Shown here: positions 28,702 through 42,091 of the stretch, piece after piece | How the letters are laid out: each line of letters starts with the position of its first letter | Numbering within the stretch: position 1 is the stretch's first letter | Source: Lates calcarifer | Lineage: Eukaryota > Chordata > Actinopteri > Centropomidae | Length of the DNA stretch: 64,000 nt | Assembly: GCF_001640805.2 (NCBI RefSeq) | Contig: NC_066843.1 | Span: 9,387,686 to 9,451,685 of the forward strand | Direction: 5' to 3' | The notes under the pieces: generated by a model | Told to the model about the DNA's origin: nothing | The model's database searches: none | The model's input: only the letters and a program-made list of their open reading frames with translations | Translations under genes and position numbers: made by a program

Positions 28702-31700
28702 AGTGAGTTGATTAAAAATGGAAGTGTCTCTCCCTGGTCTCTCTGCTGTCATCTGATCCACTCGTGCAGCCGTCTGCAACACACTATGGCATTACCTAAG
28801 ACCGGAGGAGCTTGGGTTTCTCATTCTCTGGCTGGACAAATGGAGTCTGGCCCATTCACTGTGCAGCAGCAGCTCTTTCTCCGCCATCTACAGCATCCCC
28901 AGATAATAATTCAAAAACGTGCTCGAAGAATATCCATCATAACAGTCATTTAAGCTCACTCCAAAGAATACAGCATTGCTCTTTCTTTGTTATTGGAAAA
29001 CAAGAAAAGAAAAAAAAAAACAGTCTCCCAAATGCACTGAAATTGCTAGTTATTTGAACTGCATCTGATTTTTCTTTACATGTATTTATGCACATTCTGA
29101 AAATCAATTTGCTGATAGTCATACTGACAGTAACTATAATGATTTTCATAGTATTGTTGGATTGAAAATACTTATTTATTTGAAAGAGTTAGTGTTCAGG
29201 TTAGAGTTCAGGTGTGGGAGGGTAAATGGGACATCCAAAACTTTAGAGTTTGGTATCATATTTTTCTTACCACAAACTGATAATGAATGAATGCTATACC
29301 ATAGGGTTTTGGGTTATGGTTAGTGTGAGGGATTGGGTTATGGGTTTTATACCACGCTGAAGTGAACAGAAATGACTGTAAGAAAAAAATGTTAGAGAAA
29401 AATAAATATAAATAGTCAAGAGTCAATTCCGTGTGGTTTGAACACAGACAATAAATAACGCAAAACCCAACTAGAACCAGCTGAACATTCACTGCAAAAG
29501 ATCGTGAGTGCAAGAAAGTCTCTGCAAGTTTATTTTCATACTGTTCTGAAGAAAAATAAATGTGGTACACTTTGGAAATTGGCAAATAAAAGTAAAAGAA
29601 GTAAAATCAATTTGCACAGCTCTAGCAGAACCTTTTTCTGATGTTGCACATTTAAGCCCAGAAAATGAAACCTGAATGATTTGATAATTGGACAATTGAT
29701 TTAGTGTCTGCTGACCCACAAGTCTGACTTCATGGTTTATTTCTGCAGGCGAGCTATGGCAGCAAGTTCTCCATCTTATTGAAAAAGAGCAGTGAGGTTG
29801 ACTTATTCGAGCTGGAGGTTTTTGCTATGCTGTGCCAAATTTCTTCCCCTTCTTGCCAATTGTGTGTCTGTCTGTGCGTTTCTTTGCATCTGTCTGTTTA
29901 TCTGTATGGACTTGCATGTGCATGATTGTATCTGTGCTTATTTGACTGGGAACATTTGGATGACTCAATCGAGGCAGCTGGGCGGACGCAGGGCTTTGGC
30001 TGGCGTCACTGTCGATCTGCTCTGGTCAGGGTCAGGCGACTGTGGTCTCCATGCCCTGTCAGGCTGCCTGACCGCTGGACCCTGTTCGCTCAGCGGACGA
30101 GGCATGCCATGTCACCTGGTTGCCACAGCAACAGTGCAGTCAGCCTTTCCTGTAAAGAGTGGAATAACAGATCCATATCCTGCATCCTGAAAGAGGCTTG
30201 GAGGGTTTGACTAGAAGGAGAATTACCCTCTTTTCATGTGGTTGTGTTTAGCCATTTTTATTCTTTGTCTCTTTTCTGTCTGCTTGCAGCTGCACAGCTC
30301 GTCCACCTGCCCGTCTCTCACTTTCTCTTTTTGTGTCTTTCATTCTCTCTTTGTTTGCTGTTTCCCCTTAGCAAGTTAATTTCCATGTCAAGTCACTCCC
30401 CTCTGTCTGTGGTGCCTGTAAATGTCGCACCGTTTGTCTATTATTGACTTTTGTAGATGTCCGTGTGTGACATCTGTTTCCTGATTCAGGGCGTCACTCC
30501 AACAAATTATCTGTGCATGACACACCTCAACAGGCTGACCTTTGTGGCTTTAAAAAAAGTTGACAGGAGCCCACAATCAAAAATTCCCACATATGGAACT
30601 GTTTGTAACATAGTGCAAGGCTTTCACATGACTTTTAAAGCAGACAATATCCTGCTGAGGAAGTGGCTAATGCAGTTCCATATCACTAAATTCACAGTTA
30701 TCCCACTGTGATACATTATCATTCGCAAGTAGCATTACGTAACACTTTGTTAATTCAAGCAAATTAGCTTCAAGGGAACTGATAGCAGCAGTCACTTCTT
30801 AGTAATAAGAAGCTCCCTCTTGATTACAAAGAAAACTGAAGTGAGCAGCACTGACCACTGTACCATAGGTTCCACAGAAGATGTGAGTTATCAGTGTCAA
30901 GCTGTACACCCTGTGCAAACATGCAATGTTTGCATGTGTAGACTTCTCCATAGACTCACATTAACATTTCGAGCTGTGTTGGATAAATCCATTGCCAGCT
31001 GCTGTCTTTTATTGGATTAAATCATGCAGAGAGTATGCATGTAAGACCAAATGCGTTGTTACAGAATGACTGATTAGTGTTTCTTCTTTTTTAAAACAAA
31101 TTAGCAACAAATTAGCAGCACTCCACTTATTAGAAGAAAAATTCCTCTTGCTGGCCACCTAATGTGCTGCAGCTGCTTTTGTATATGCTGTTTGGTCTAT
31201 GTCTGACTTCATACAGTGTAGCTAATGGAAAAATCTTATGACCTAAGATCCTTTCCCACATGTGCCTTAAACAAATGTGGAGACAGGAGCCAGCGTCACA
31301 TTTGATTATAGGACACTTATGCAGTTTGCTTGCCGTATGCATCATCTTGCATTTCCTGTTTCCCTAATTTCACAAGCTATTTGCCTTGTTCACTCATTTT
31401 TGGGAATAGCAATGTCATGTGGGAAAAACTCCATGTTGGATTTTTCTGTGTATGAGAGCAGAAAACACAATTTTACTGAGACTAATGCTCATGTGTGAAG
31501 GGCGCTTTGTGGGAATATGGCTTATCTGCTATCTAAGATAAATATGTACTTTATTGCTCCCACATGGGGAACTCAAATCTGCCCTAGCCCTTGAATATAC
31601 ATTCTGAGGTAAATCAAGAATGCTTGAATAATATTGCAGTCTTTCTCCACAGCCGGTGAGAAAGCAAGACTGCAAAAGCTAAACCAGGTCAAGTCAAAAC

Positions 31701-32754
31701 ACCATGGAGTGTGTGAATCACGAGACAAACTTGTGCCACCAGCACAGGTCCGCATATATATGGTTCTGCCTCTGCACATGAGCGGTCAGCTCTCCAGATG
31801 TGGTGTTTGGAGATGATCAGTATAGTTGTAGTTTGTTTATGCAAAGACAAAATGAGAGCTCACTGACCCGTGGGTCCCATTTGTTAAACATTTACATGTT
31901 GTTCTCCCCTTTTACACACTCCAGTTAACAAACAGCTGGCCTGTCTGTCCTTGGGCTGCTGGACAGAAAAACTGACCAGTGGGTGACTTTAAGAGAGTGA
32001 TGAAGAGTCATGACAGAAAATTATATATGTTTATATATTTAAATATCAGTCTACCTATTCATATTTTGGCATGGGTGTCAATGACAACACGTATAATTTA
32101 AAGATAATGTGTTAGAAAAGGAATGAGTGGTGAGCCAGAACTATGATAGGAGAGTTTCAAATATCTAAACTAATGAATGGCAGGAAATGCTGTATACAGG
32201 AGTGTACATGTGATGTGCAGTGGAGTGTAATGAGGCATTTCCCTGTGTCATATCTGAATTACTGGAATAAATGGACATTTGAATGGCACCCATGTTATTT
32301 GGTTTCCAAATAAGGCTCTCCATTTGATTTCCAGGAAGGCCACATCAGGGAAAGCAGCATGGTAAAGTCATTTTAAACTGTTGAAATCTAAACATTTAAT
32401 TGGACTGACTTACCCCCCAGTTAAAAAAAAAAAAAGTTGTTATTTTTTTGTGTTTTTATGTCACAACTTGTTATTCCCTGTACTGTTTCTTTTTCGTGAG
32501 AGTCGAGTGTTTTGCGATGTTGCAAGCCTGTAGTTTATGGGAAGCTTGTGCTTTCTGGTTATCTGATGTGTTAAGAAAAACTCTTAGTTTTGCAACAGAC
32601 TTTTCCAGGAAACAGGGAGAGGGCTTCTTTGACACAGCTCACCTGAGTCAGATTAGCATAAAGATATGAGCTTTACATCTTTGATGTCCAAAGCCTCAAG
32701 TGTTTCACTCTCACTTCCCACAATTTGCACAGCAAGTGTGAGTTTATCTCGCTG

Positions 32755-32756
<2 letters not shown>
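28701..32756. other. Gene-free stretch containing a GC-richer patch at 29950-30190
   Basis: No splice-framed coding exon was seen. The patch at about 29950-30190 has many CpGs (GGCGGACGCAGG, CGACTGTGG, CAGCGGACGAGG) and an RFX-like X-box. The rest is AT-rich and featureless to the eye. Confidence 0.4.
30119..30132. promoter_or_regulatory. RFX X-box-like site
   Basis: GTTGCCACAGCAAC matches the RFX palindrome GTTGCCATGGCAAC at 12 of 14 positions, with both half-sites intact. RFX factors bind such sites in ciliary and some immune and neural enhancers. It lies inside a CpG-rich patch, which raises its plausibility. Confidence 0.4.
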
Positions 32757-32791
<35 letters not shown>

Positions 32792-32811
32792 CTCTCGCTC
32801 TCTCTCTCTCC
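32757..32811. repeat. (TC)n microsatellite
   Basis: About 27 TC units with CGC interruptions. Ser/Leu-rich open frames across it are artefacts. Confidence 0.95.
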
Positions 32812-33602
32812 TTTGTGTCTTATTCTTTGTTCTCTGCCTCCCCCACCACGCACACTCACACACCGGATGAAGAGGTAGCATACTTGAGAAAAACTATACA
32901 AGTCGTGGTGAAGCGAGAGCATCTGCTCTTTCTTCCAAAATAAATAACAAATTTAACATGTGAGTATGCACTTCAACAAATTACAGTTCAACGTAATTGT
33001 ATGCATCACACATAAATGCTTCCTCATTGCTAAGGTATGACAGAATCATTGCCTGTGAAGAGTGCCTGTACCTGTGGAGTACATTAGTTGACTGTAAAAC
33101 TCACCAAAAGTGATGAGAAGAAGGTGATGATAGTCATACAGTAAATTAAAGATTATGTTTCCATGAGGCTTGTGAATGTATTCTCACTATATGTCACTAT
33201 GGGTTTATCTATGTTTAGTGATATAGTAAGTAAAGGAAAGAATTTGAGTTTAATCACAAAAATCTAAAATTAGTCAATATCTCTCTCCGAGGGGGGCTAT
33301 GTGACATAGAGTTCCTTGATACAAACGACTTCTCAATACCATGGCAGTGAAATTTTGTAAATTTTACAGGAACTGTGAGTACTCATATTCTCTTTGCCCA
33401 CCCAACAACAAAGCGCTCACTCAATCTGACTGGATCCTGCCTTCACCTTTATCTGACTAAACATGACACTTGTACATTTGTGGTAAAAGACACAAGAGTT
33501 TAGAGGAAACTAATCATGCGGCAGGAGTGGGCCCCCCGGGTATTATCATCACTGCAGCTGAAACACAGGGGTCCCAGCGGTGTCACTTCCTATCACTGCT
33601 GC

Positions 33603-33629
33603 GGGTAAGGGTAAGGGGAGGGGGGAGGG
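33603..33629 (+). other. Strong G-quadruplex-capable tract
   Basis: Five G-tracts separated by TAA, TAA, A and A, beginning with two GGGTAA units. It is followed within 15 bases by a CT/CG-rich run (33640-33662). Tract and loop lengths fit the standard quadruplex rule on the + strand. Confidence 0.75.
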
Positions 33630-34269
33630 TTTTCTGCTCTCTCTCTCGCTCTCGCTCTCTCGACCTGATGTCACACACCGTGAAAGGGACGGAGGAACAT
33701 GGGGGAAGTTTCTCTGCCTATCAACGCAGGGGTTTTATTAGAAATAGCTGGGTTTTTTAAAGAATAAAAGTTTTCTTGATCTTTCAGCAAAGGACATAAA
33801 AGTCCACTAACACTTGGTAAAAGCTTCTGGTGGGGCTCATACACAGATTCCAGATGAATGAATCATATGTTGGCTGACGCTACATGTCCTGACTCCTGAT
33901 TCATTTGTTCTTTCCAAATAGTTTATTTGGTTGAGCAATTCATCATTTAAAATGCTTTTATGAGCTTTGCAGCTTACTTATACACTGTTTAAAGCCAGTA
34001 ACTCAGGCTGACTACATTATATGTCTGTCTGTTATGGGAAGTGAAGATGAGGCTTTTTGAACAAATGTAACTGATGTGAGCAGTCTGGCATGTGAAGCTG
34101 TGTTTCTGTGTTACCACTTCCAATCACAAGTGTGTCAATATCCTGCGTGAGTTTTAGAGTAAAGTAAAACTGCTACGAGAAGACACAGAACAGATTGTGT
34201 GGGGACAGAGAGTGGGACCTGCCGTACCCACGCGTATATGGCGTTAGTCTGAGAATGTCAATGAATTTT

Positions 34270-34303
34270 AGAAAAGAGAGAAAGAGAGAGTGAGAGAGAG
34301 AGA
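34270..34303. repeat. Imperfect (GA)n microsatellite
   Basis: GA/GAAA units over about 34 bases. Confidence 0.9.
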
Positions 34304-37300
34304 TGTTAGGAGGAGTGTGATCGTTTTGCATACAACGCACTTGTGTTTGCTCAAGGCACACAGGTTGTGACCAACATCTGAAGGGTTTCCTGATACGCCA
34401 CAGGATGAGTCACACTTCTCAGAGGCCGTAATCAATTCCTTGAATTGTTACTAAGAGAGCAACTCCCCTCCCCTTCCCTCCTGTCCCTCCTCTCCTCTCC
34501 TCTCCTCCCATTCTTCTATCTATGGTAGTCATTTTCTCATTCATACAGAGTGTGTCAGAGAAGCCTGCTCTGATAGCGGCTGACCCTTTGTGTCACACAG
34601 AAAGGTTTCATTGCTCTTTTTTTGTCCCACCTCTAAATCACACATCCACTCACTCATCTTTCCATCTGTCTGGTTTGTGTGTGTACTTTTTTGGTAATTT
34701 GTGTCACAGTGATTTACCATAAAGATACTAAGTAAATGAGGATTAACTTTACAGACCAGTTCATACTAGCAGCAAACATTATGCCCTTTTGAACTATGAC
34801 AGGTTACAGTGAGACAGACACTATCACATAAATACACCCAGTTCTATGGAAGATTATTTAGAAACACATAACTTGCATATCATTTCATAGGAAATCATAG
34901 AAGTGGCACATCATTCATTTTGTCACTCATTTTCATCAGAATGGTGATGGTGATGTACATCATAACACTGCTGTCTATTTCCAGCTAATTATGGCCACAC
35001 CAAGACAGTGTGACCATTGCGGAACTTTTTTTTTTCCCCTTTGCGCAGTCTTTCATCACATCAACTGGAAAAATGATCCACTTCCCCTCTCTGTAAATGG
35101 TGTCAAAAAGTTCCAAAACTGCACAGTAAACCTCACGACCACATATGCGATCACTGATAACGAACTTCCCAGTAGAGTCAAAGTTCACAACCGTCCCTCC
35201 TGCAGCTGCATTTCTCTGTGATCCTGTTCACTGCTGGTTGGCAAGATATCGCAGCAATTTAACGTTTGCACCTGTGCAATCTGTCTCACTCACTATTTCA
35301 TAGTTAATACACAGAGCTATTTCAGCACTTCCTCTGGTATGTAAATTGAGCAAGTGTATTTCTAGTTAGAAGCATTTTGCAAGCTTGTACTGTACAGTAT
35401 AGCATCTCCGTGCAAGGATATACAACAAATACCGTATGGAGCAATGCTTTTTTCCTGTTTTGACCAATGTTGCAATTGTTACATTAGTTGCCAGTATTTC
35501 TGTAGCTGCATTTCCCGAATGGATATCCATTACGACCAAGGGCTTTTTTAACTGAACAAGCTATAAAAGACCACCAGCAAATCAGAGCATTTTGTTATTG
35601 CAGCTAGAGAACAGTTAGGTGTAAAGACAAGCTAACATGTTAAAATAACATTTATGTATCCTGGCAGGATGTGTATCTGTCAATGTGGGTGTGTGTGGAT
35701 GATGGGAATAGTGATCCATCCCAGTTTACAGTCACTGTGTGTACTTTGTGACTCAACCTGCATGAACAGAGCCTAATAACTACCTTTATTCATTCAGAGG
35801 TTTTGTGAGCTATCTCACTGGGCACTGCTTAAGACTTTTCCTCAGACTGTGATAAATAATCACTTGACCAATTATAGTCACAGACCCATTAGGAGCCCTG
35901 ATAATAACATCCGCGGGGAGCTATTTATTAAGTATACCTCACACTCAATCCACGCTGGTGTTTTGTTGTTGCTTTTGTGTAGCATCCATCAGCGTGGGAC
36001 AGACTGACGGATGCCCTCTGTGGTAAATACACAGCATAAAGTGGTTTTGTTTGTCTAAGAAACAGGAAGACTGTGTACTTTATTCTAGTGACATGCTGGT
36101 AAACCAGCTGGAACAACCACTAACACCACAACACAAACAGAGGCAAGACAAGGAATACTATTACGGTAAACTACTATGGTGCAGAAAATGATCCCTGCAT
36201 TGGAATTTAAAAAAATAAAATAAAATAAGCTTAGAGAGATGCAAAGGGAGAGACAGTGTGTTAAATCCAAGTTCCCTCCTCTTTCAAATCTCCATATATT
36301 AAACGTATGAGTCAGCCCAGTCAAAAATGAGTCTCCCTGCATGTATCCTGAGCTCATTTTTCTGAACTGCCTTTCCCTTACTAACCATCGCAGGCATGGA
36401 AATGGCATTCAGTGAAGTTTAAATATTCAACACATATTGCTAAAGTTCCATCTGTACTTTTTTTTATTTTCTCTTCGTTTGTTACCAAGCAACATTTTGG
36501 ACTGCTCTCATGCAGGACATAGCTGTTTCCAATACTGTGAGTCAGTCCAGTTCAGTGATTATTATTGTTTTCCAAGAAGAGTCACGTTTTTACATCTGAA
36601 CTTTTCCTTCCCCTGATTAATGCACATTACACCACTTTGAAGGCATTTACATACTCTGTCAAGGTCAGCAAAGGCTCAGCCTTTAATAACGATAAGTAAC
36701 GTACTTCATTTCTATATGTTTACTTTAAGGCCAGGCCCAGTTTCTCCTTCAGAATGTAGCAACATCTGTGGCCGACATTCAGCAAGGACCCACAGCTGTT
36801 TCAAAGAAACTGTGGTGCACACTCACTCTTGCAGTTCATGTGAATCAGCAGAGTCATGCTGCAAATATCTCATTCCACCTAAGCTGTGAGGTCTGTGTGA
36901 GTGAACTGATATCTGGGAAATTCACCACGCTCAAATAAAGCCAATAATCATTAGGAAAACTCTGGCCAAGAAGTGCCGTTCTCTGCCAGAGTCTTTTGAA
37001 TTTATCACAAGATGAGCCCTGCATTGGGCCAGCTGTTACGTTTAATTATGTTATCACGTTTAAATGTGGCTCAGTTGTTACTGAGGGAGCTCACATGGCA
37101 GATGGCATAAAAACACTCCCTGCACCATCACACCTCCACACTGAACCTGCTCTGACACATGGATAGACTGATCCCAGACTTTGCGTTTACTATGTTTATT
37201 TCATACTGAGCCTCGGGCATTAGCATGCTGCAACAAAAAGGAAATTAGTAACAAGGGAGTTTTTCTTTTTCACCTTTCAATCATTCTGCTTTAGCTGTCA

Positions 37301-38305
37301 TGTTGAACTGTAGCTTCATTCTCTTGTTTTTATATGATGTTAAAAGTGAAAGCTGGTCTTTTACTTTCACTCAAAGTTAAACAAGTTCTGATATAATTTT
37401 GCACAGATAACTGTCTTCCCCAAAATGTTATTGCTTGCAAACCTTCCTTTTTGCTCTCATCATATTTTAAAGAAGTGCCTCTGACTTGGTGTTCGTAGTG
37501 AATGTGGCACAATTCGTAATTAACCTTTCCCACTGCGGTGCACAAAAATCCTGATCATTCAACCCAGCAAAACTGAGCTGTTCAAATGTTCAAAGCAGCT
37601 CAGATCGAACATCCACTTGTAAAGCTTAATTAGAAAATAAACCTCTTCAACCTGTCAACACACTTAATACTGAATTAATTCCACAAACACACAGTATATA
37701 CACTGCACACTGTGTTGTTTTTAAATTCTTACAAACTGAAAAATACCTTCAGGCGCCACTAAACTCAGCTATTAAGCAATGAATCTCTACTCCAGCTGCA
37801 CTTTTAATGAACATCAGAGTCTTTTTTTGTCTGAGATTCACAAATGCAGATGAAACTATACAGAAAAACAAACACTCATGCACACACACAAACACACAGA
37901 GATTGCACACAAGAGTCCTGACTTCTGTGGAATTTTCAGAGGAAGAGGAAGGGTTTTGAGTGTAAACCAAAACATTCAGGAACTTTTTCCCCCCTATATA
38001 TGTTAGAATTTTTACTTTACTTTCATGGAAATGAAAGCACTGGGATCTAAGCTCACTTATTAAAGGGTTTTCCCATCAAGAAAAGAGTAAAAGAAATAGT
38101 AGTTTTGTTTCCTCTTTATGTTAAACAGCCCATAACAGTGGTCTGTTTTATCATGGCGGTGACATTTGAGGTTGAGGTTTCTTGCGTTGTGAGAGGTGGT
38201 GTGCGGCAGGATGTGCTTTGGAGTCATGTGTGGGCTGTGTGAGAGGCCTGCTGGGACTCAATGAACAGGGTACAGTATCAGATTGTTCCCTGCTCTCTGC
38301 ACTGC

Positions 38306-38319
38306 GTTTCCATGGAAGT
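38306..38319. promoter_or_regulatory. RFX X-box-like site
   Basis: GTTTCCATGGAAGT differs from a perfect 14-base palindrome only at its last two positions. It lies in a CpG-bearing patch that also has TGACGTGA, a CRE/ATF-like word, at about 38365. Confidence 0.35.
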
Positions 38320-39731
38320 GGCAGGAGCTGTTTCTGGAGCATTCTCCGTGCTATGCGGTTTCCTGTGACGTGAGAGATCAGAGTGTCTTCAGCGGACATC
38401 TCCACGGCAACTGCTCGTTTTTCCTGGGACACCTTTTCATGTCCTGGCAGGAATTTTCTACTGAAAACATTACCCCCAACACTGTGTTGGATTTTCCCAA
38501 CAGGATTAGAAATACAACACCAGTACAATTTTTTTTTTTGACTCTTTTGACATGAAACCAGGGGGATTTCTCTGCAGATGCCTCTGTTGTGACTTATTGC
38601 ACCAAACCGAAGCAAGGAACCACTTGTAATCCTGTATCTAAAAAGCATCACTTCATGATTTTTATGAGGAAACTTTGCATGAGCAATTCTCATAATCATT
38701 CCCAGATATCTTCTGCAGAAACCCCCACCAGTCTAAGTTTGTGCTTGTGTCCCAAGCGTCATTAGGCAAAAGTCCTTGGTTGCATAAAATTTCCAAAAAG
38801 GTGCAAGTAATGACCTGCCATTAGACAAAGAGAAATAAAGTGAAGTGATTTAACACCCACACTCTGGGAAAAAAATATATCAGCAGGCGGGGAAGTACAT
38901 CAAATTCAACAGGGAGCAGGAGCCTGAAGCCCACACACTACCGGAATCCAGGCGCTAACTACTTTTCAACTCACAAATGTTGAGCCATGTTCTTTAACAA
39001 TATAGTCTACTTGACTGACTTGACTAGTCTACTACACTACTGTAGTACTGTAGTCACTACTACCAACAACAGAGCAACACTGCTCAATAACTCAACACAG
39101 GCAACAATTTAATGCTAACTCTTAAAAATGGATGTCCTCTGTGACCCATATCATCCGCTGCTACTTTTAATGGGACACAACATCCTCATTGTTTCCATGT
39201 CTTGTTTTGTTCTTGCTGTTGCCAAGATTTCATCTACTGTATAATGCTAAAGCCAACTCCGCTAAGTAATTAGCGAAAAGTTACCTTGCTGAGCCCGTGT
39301 TCTGTATGTTATCATTGTTTGCATGTTTGTTTAGATTGGACATTGTGTGACAACAATAACCACAATGTAAACACATGGTATTGGATATACCATGACCACT
39401 TTAAATTCTCAATACTGTAGGTAAAGACTGCAACAGTGAGGCAAAGTCAAAGTGCTTTGAGCTAGACCTATTTTGTGTAACCAGTGAAACTGAAAAGCAA
39501 TTTATCTGTTTTATTCTGAGAGAAACACACAAATTTAATTTCAAATGTGTTTGATAGTTGCATAAATCTGCACAGCTCTCAGCTTCCACATCATTGCAAT
39601 CCGGGAACTCACAACTTATCTAGTTTTATCATGCTTTACTTAAAACATCCATTTGGGCCTCATTCATATTGTAAACTGTACTTTTCCATGCAGGTCCTGA
39701 TATGTCATATGGAGCACATATGATGTGTGAT

Positions 39732-40180
39732 CAGTGGTGGAAAGTAACAAAGTACATTTACTGCAGTGCTATGCAATTTTGAGGTAAATTTCCTGAGTAA
39801 TTCTTCTCCACTACATTTCAGAGGCAAATCTTGTAGTTTTTACAGAAGAAATAAATTATAATGTATTATTTTAGATTATGTTAGCCAACAGCTTACAATA
39901 TAATTATAATTTGTTCCACCTTTAACTGCTGCAACCCTGAAATGATACTCATTCATTATCTATTCCACCCCAGCCCAGTGCTAACTACCGCACCAGTGTG
40001 CTGCCCTGGAATGATGTTGATGCATTAAAAATATTTATATAGTTGATTAATTAATTAATTTATCAATACTTTTGTTCTTAGTACTTATACATAAGTAAAA
40101 TGTTTTTACTTTACATTAAGTATTTCTACATTGTGGTATTGCTACTTTTACTAAGAGATTGAAGTATTTTTTCCACCACT
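39732..40180. mobile_element. CAGTGGTGG-type MITE, copy 1
   Basis: It starts CAGTGGTGGAAAGTAAC and ends with the inverted TTCCACCACT. Internal phrases ACAAAGTACATTTACT, CTCCACTACATTTCAGAGG and GTATTTCTACATTGTGG are typical of a very abundant percomorph non-autonomous element. It has no coding capacity. About 450 bases remain, and its target duplication has decayed. Confidence 0.75.
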
Positions 40181-41754
40181 CTTATACCATTGCATACTAC
40201 AGCATGTGCAGTATGATGTTTATATATAGCACAACATTCATTGACATTGTATGTTCATATGCAGAATTGATCTCTAAATTTCTTGACATGTTTTTTTTTT
40301 CTTCCCCTGATCCAGTAAGTGGCTGCATTCTTTGCTGACGCACCATCCCAGCACTCCTCGGGGGCATTCAAGGTCATCTCTGGTCACCTGATGACCTCTG
40401 TTACAGGAAACGCCTGTTCACTCCACCTGACAAAGCTCTGGTTTCAGCTTTTTGTTCTCTTATCATAACGTAGTTGCCTAATGTGCACATTTACGGGCAT
40501 ACAGTGTAAATACTTATAGAAGCCATGTACAATCAAACTGACAAAGTGTCTCTTTATCACTCTCTCTTGTGTACACACACACACAGAGGCACACGCAAAC
40601 AGTTGTCATAGTATACTAAGTAAGTGGCTTGATGTATTGAATGGCTCAACTGGCTGTCACATTATCAGAGAGTTTCCAGTAAAGCTCCTGCTGCTGGTTT
40701 ATGATCCACACATGATCCAAAATTGTGGCTTTGGATCTTGGTCACACTGCACGCTCCACAATGGACAATCAAAAACTGCTGATTCGTGAAACAGCATGCA
40801 GAAACACATGTTTACATGAGAGTTTAAATAAATAGCAATACCAAATCCAGTTTCTCCAGTAGAAATCTGTTATTGGGTTTCTCTTAATCTTGGGGAACTA
40901 TACTGTTTTTTCTCATCAAAGTCTGTTTACAGTTGTTGAGGACTATTAGTGCATGTGAAAAAAGATGTAGAAAAAAGTTTTGTGGCTCCAGAGGGAGCTG
41001 CAAGAAGTCTGATTCAATGGCAACTAGGACTGAGGACTACAAGTTTGGAAAAAAAAATCTGGGGGCGTTGAGTACGAGAGAGGTTACCAGACCTCTGTAG
41101 CATGCTCCTCATCTCAACTTGAGACAAGAGGCTTAAGGCTACATTGGTCACTACTATATGATATCTCTGCTGCATAAATTTGTCCATTGCAAATCTGACT
41201 GTTATTGAAATGCAGTGCTAAATTGGCACAGTACTCCTTTAACAGTGATATAGAACGTTTACCTTTTGCATGATGGCAAAACATCAGATTGCTGCCAAAA
41301 GCAGGGGCATAATAAGGTTCCCTATGTACATGAAAACTGAATGAGCTCGACAGTGCATTCATACTTTTTTTCATTCATTTCATTTTCATTCAGTCAGTTT
41401 ACTTTACCTTAACTGACACTGAACTTTTATCATGAAGCACAAGAGTCAGATTTGACAGGAACACTCTCCTGACAGTAGACAATCATTCACATGATCATTA
41501 TTGTCACTTGCAGAGGTGAATTACATAAAGTATAATTCACCTGATAAGAACCTGATTAAACAAGAGGGGAAAGGTTCACGTGGTGTCCGATTTCATGCAC
41601 AATTCTATCCACACACTTGATTCACAGCTGCTGCTTTAAAGTGGGTGGCTTTATGACATGCCATATACAGAGATGGTGGTAACAATGTGCCATGGAGTAG
41701 CCAGGAGTGCGCCTGTGTTCAGTCCAATTACCAGATTGTGCATAGTCTTGGATC

Positions 41755-42091
41755 CAGTGGTGGAAAGAAGTATTCAGATCCTTTACTGAAGTAAAAGTAC
41801 TAAGCATTACAATGCACTGCATTCTGTATGGCATCAGAAGCCAAAAATTTGGGAAATCACTGGTTTAATCACTGCTGTATTTTAAAAGCTTGTTATATTA
41901 CCCATTGTGTAAAATTTTCATCTTAAAAGTAACTAGTAACTACAGCTGTCAAATAAACGTAGTGGAGTAGAAAGTACAGTATTTCTCTCTAGTAGCATAA
42001 AATGGAAAATACATATGGAAATAAGTAAAGAACAAGCACCTCAAAATTGAATTCAAGCATAGTACTTGAGTAAATGCACTATCCACCACTG
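41755..42091. mobile_element. CAGTGGTGG-type MITE, copy 2, inverted
   Basis: It starts CAGTGGTGGAAAGAAG and TATTCAGATCC, the usual right end of this family, and ends CTATCCACCACTG, so it is inverted relative to copy 1. The 8 bases on each side (CTTGGATC and GTTGGTTC) agree at 6 positions, which fits an old 8-bp target duplication of hAT type. It is internally deleted. Confidence 0.75.

Larger units (their letters stand above)
32812..39731. other. Gene-poor interval, middle part
   Basis: No recognisable exon was found. It includes a quadruplex-capable tract (33603-33629), a GA microsatellite (34270-34303), a CT-rich run at about 34465-34510, a unique-looking block at about 36600-37170 and a CpG-bearing patch at about 38180-38470 with an X-box-like site. 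A 182-codon open frame on the - strand (38151-38699) overlaps that patch but resembles no family I know. Confidence 0.45.

Noticed and set aside
28408..28953. Open frames on both strands over the GA/GT repeat
   Set aside because: They are driven by simple repeats (Thr-His, Cys-Val, Arg-Glu runs) with no splice or family support.
32653..32943. Ser/Leu-rich and Arg/Glu-rich frames over the TC repeat
   Set aside because: Low-complexity artefacts of the microsatellite.
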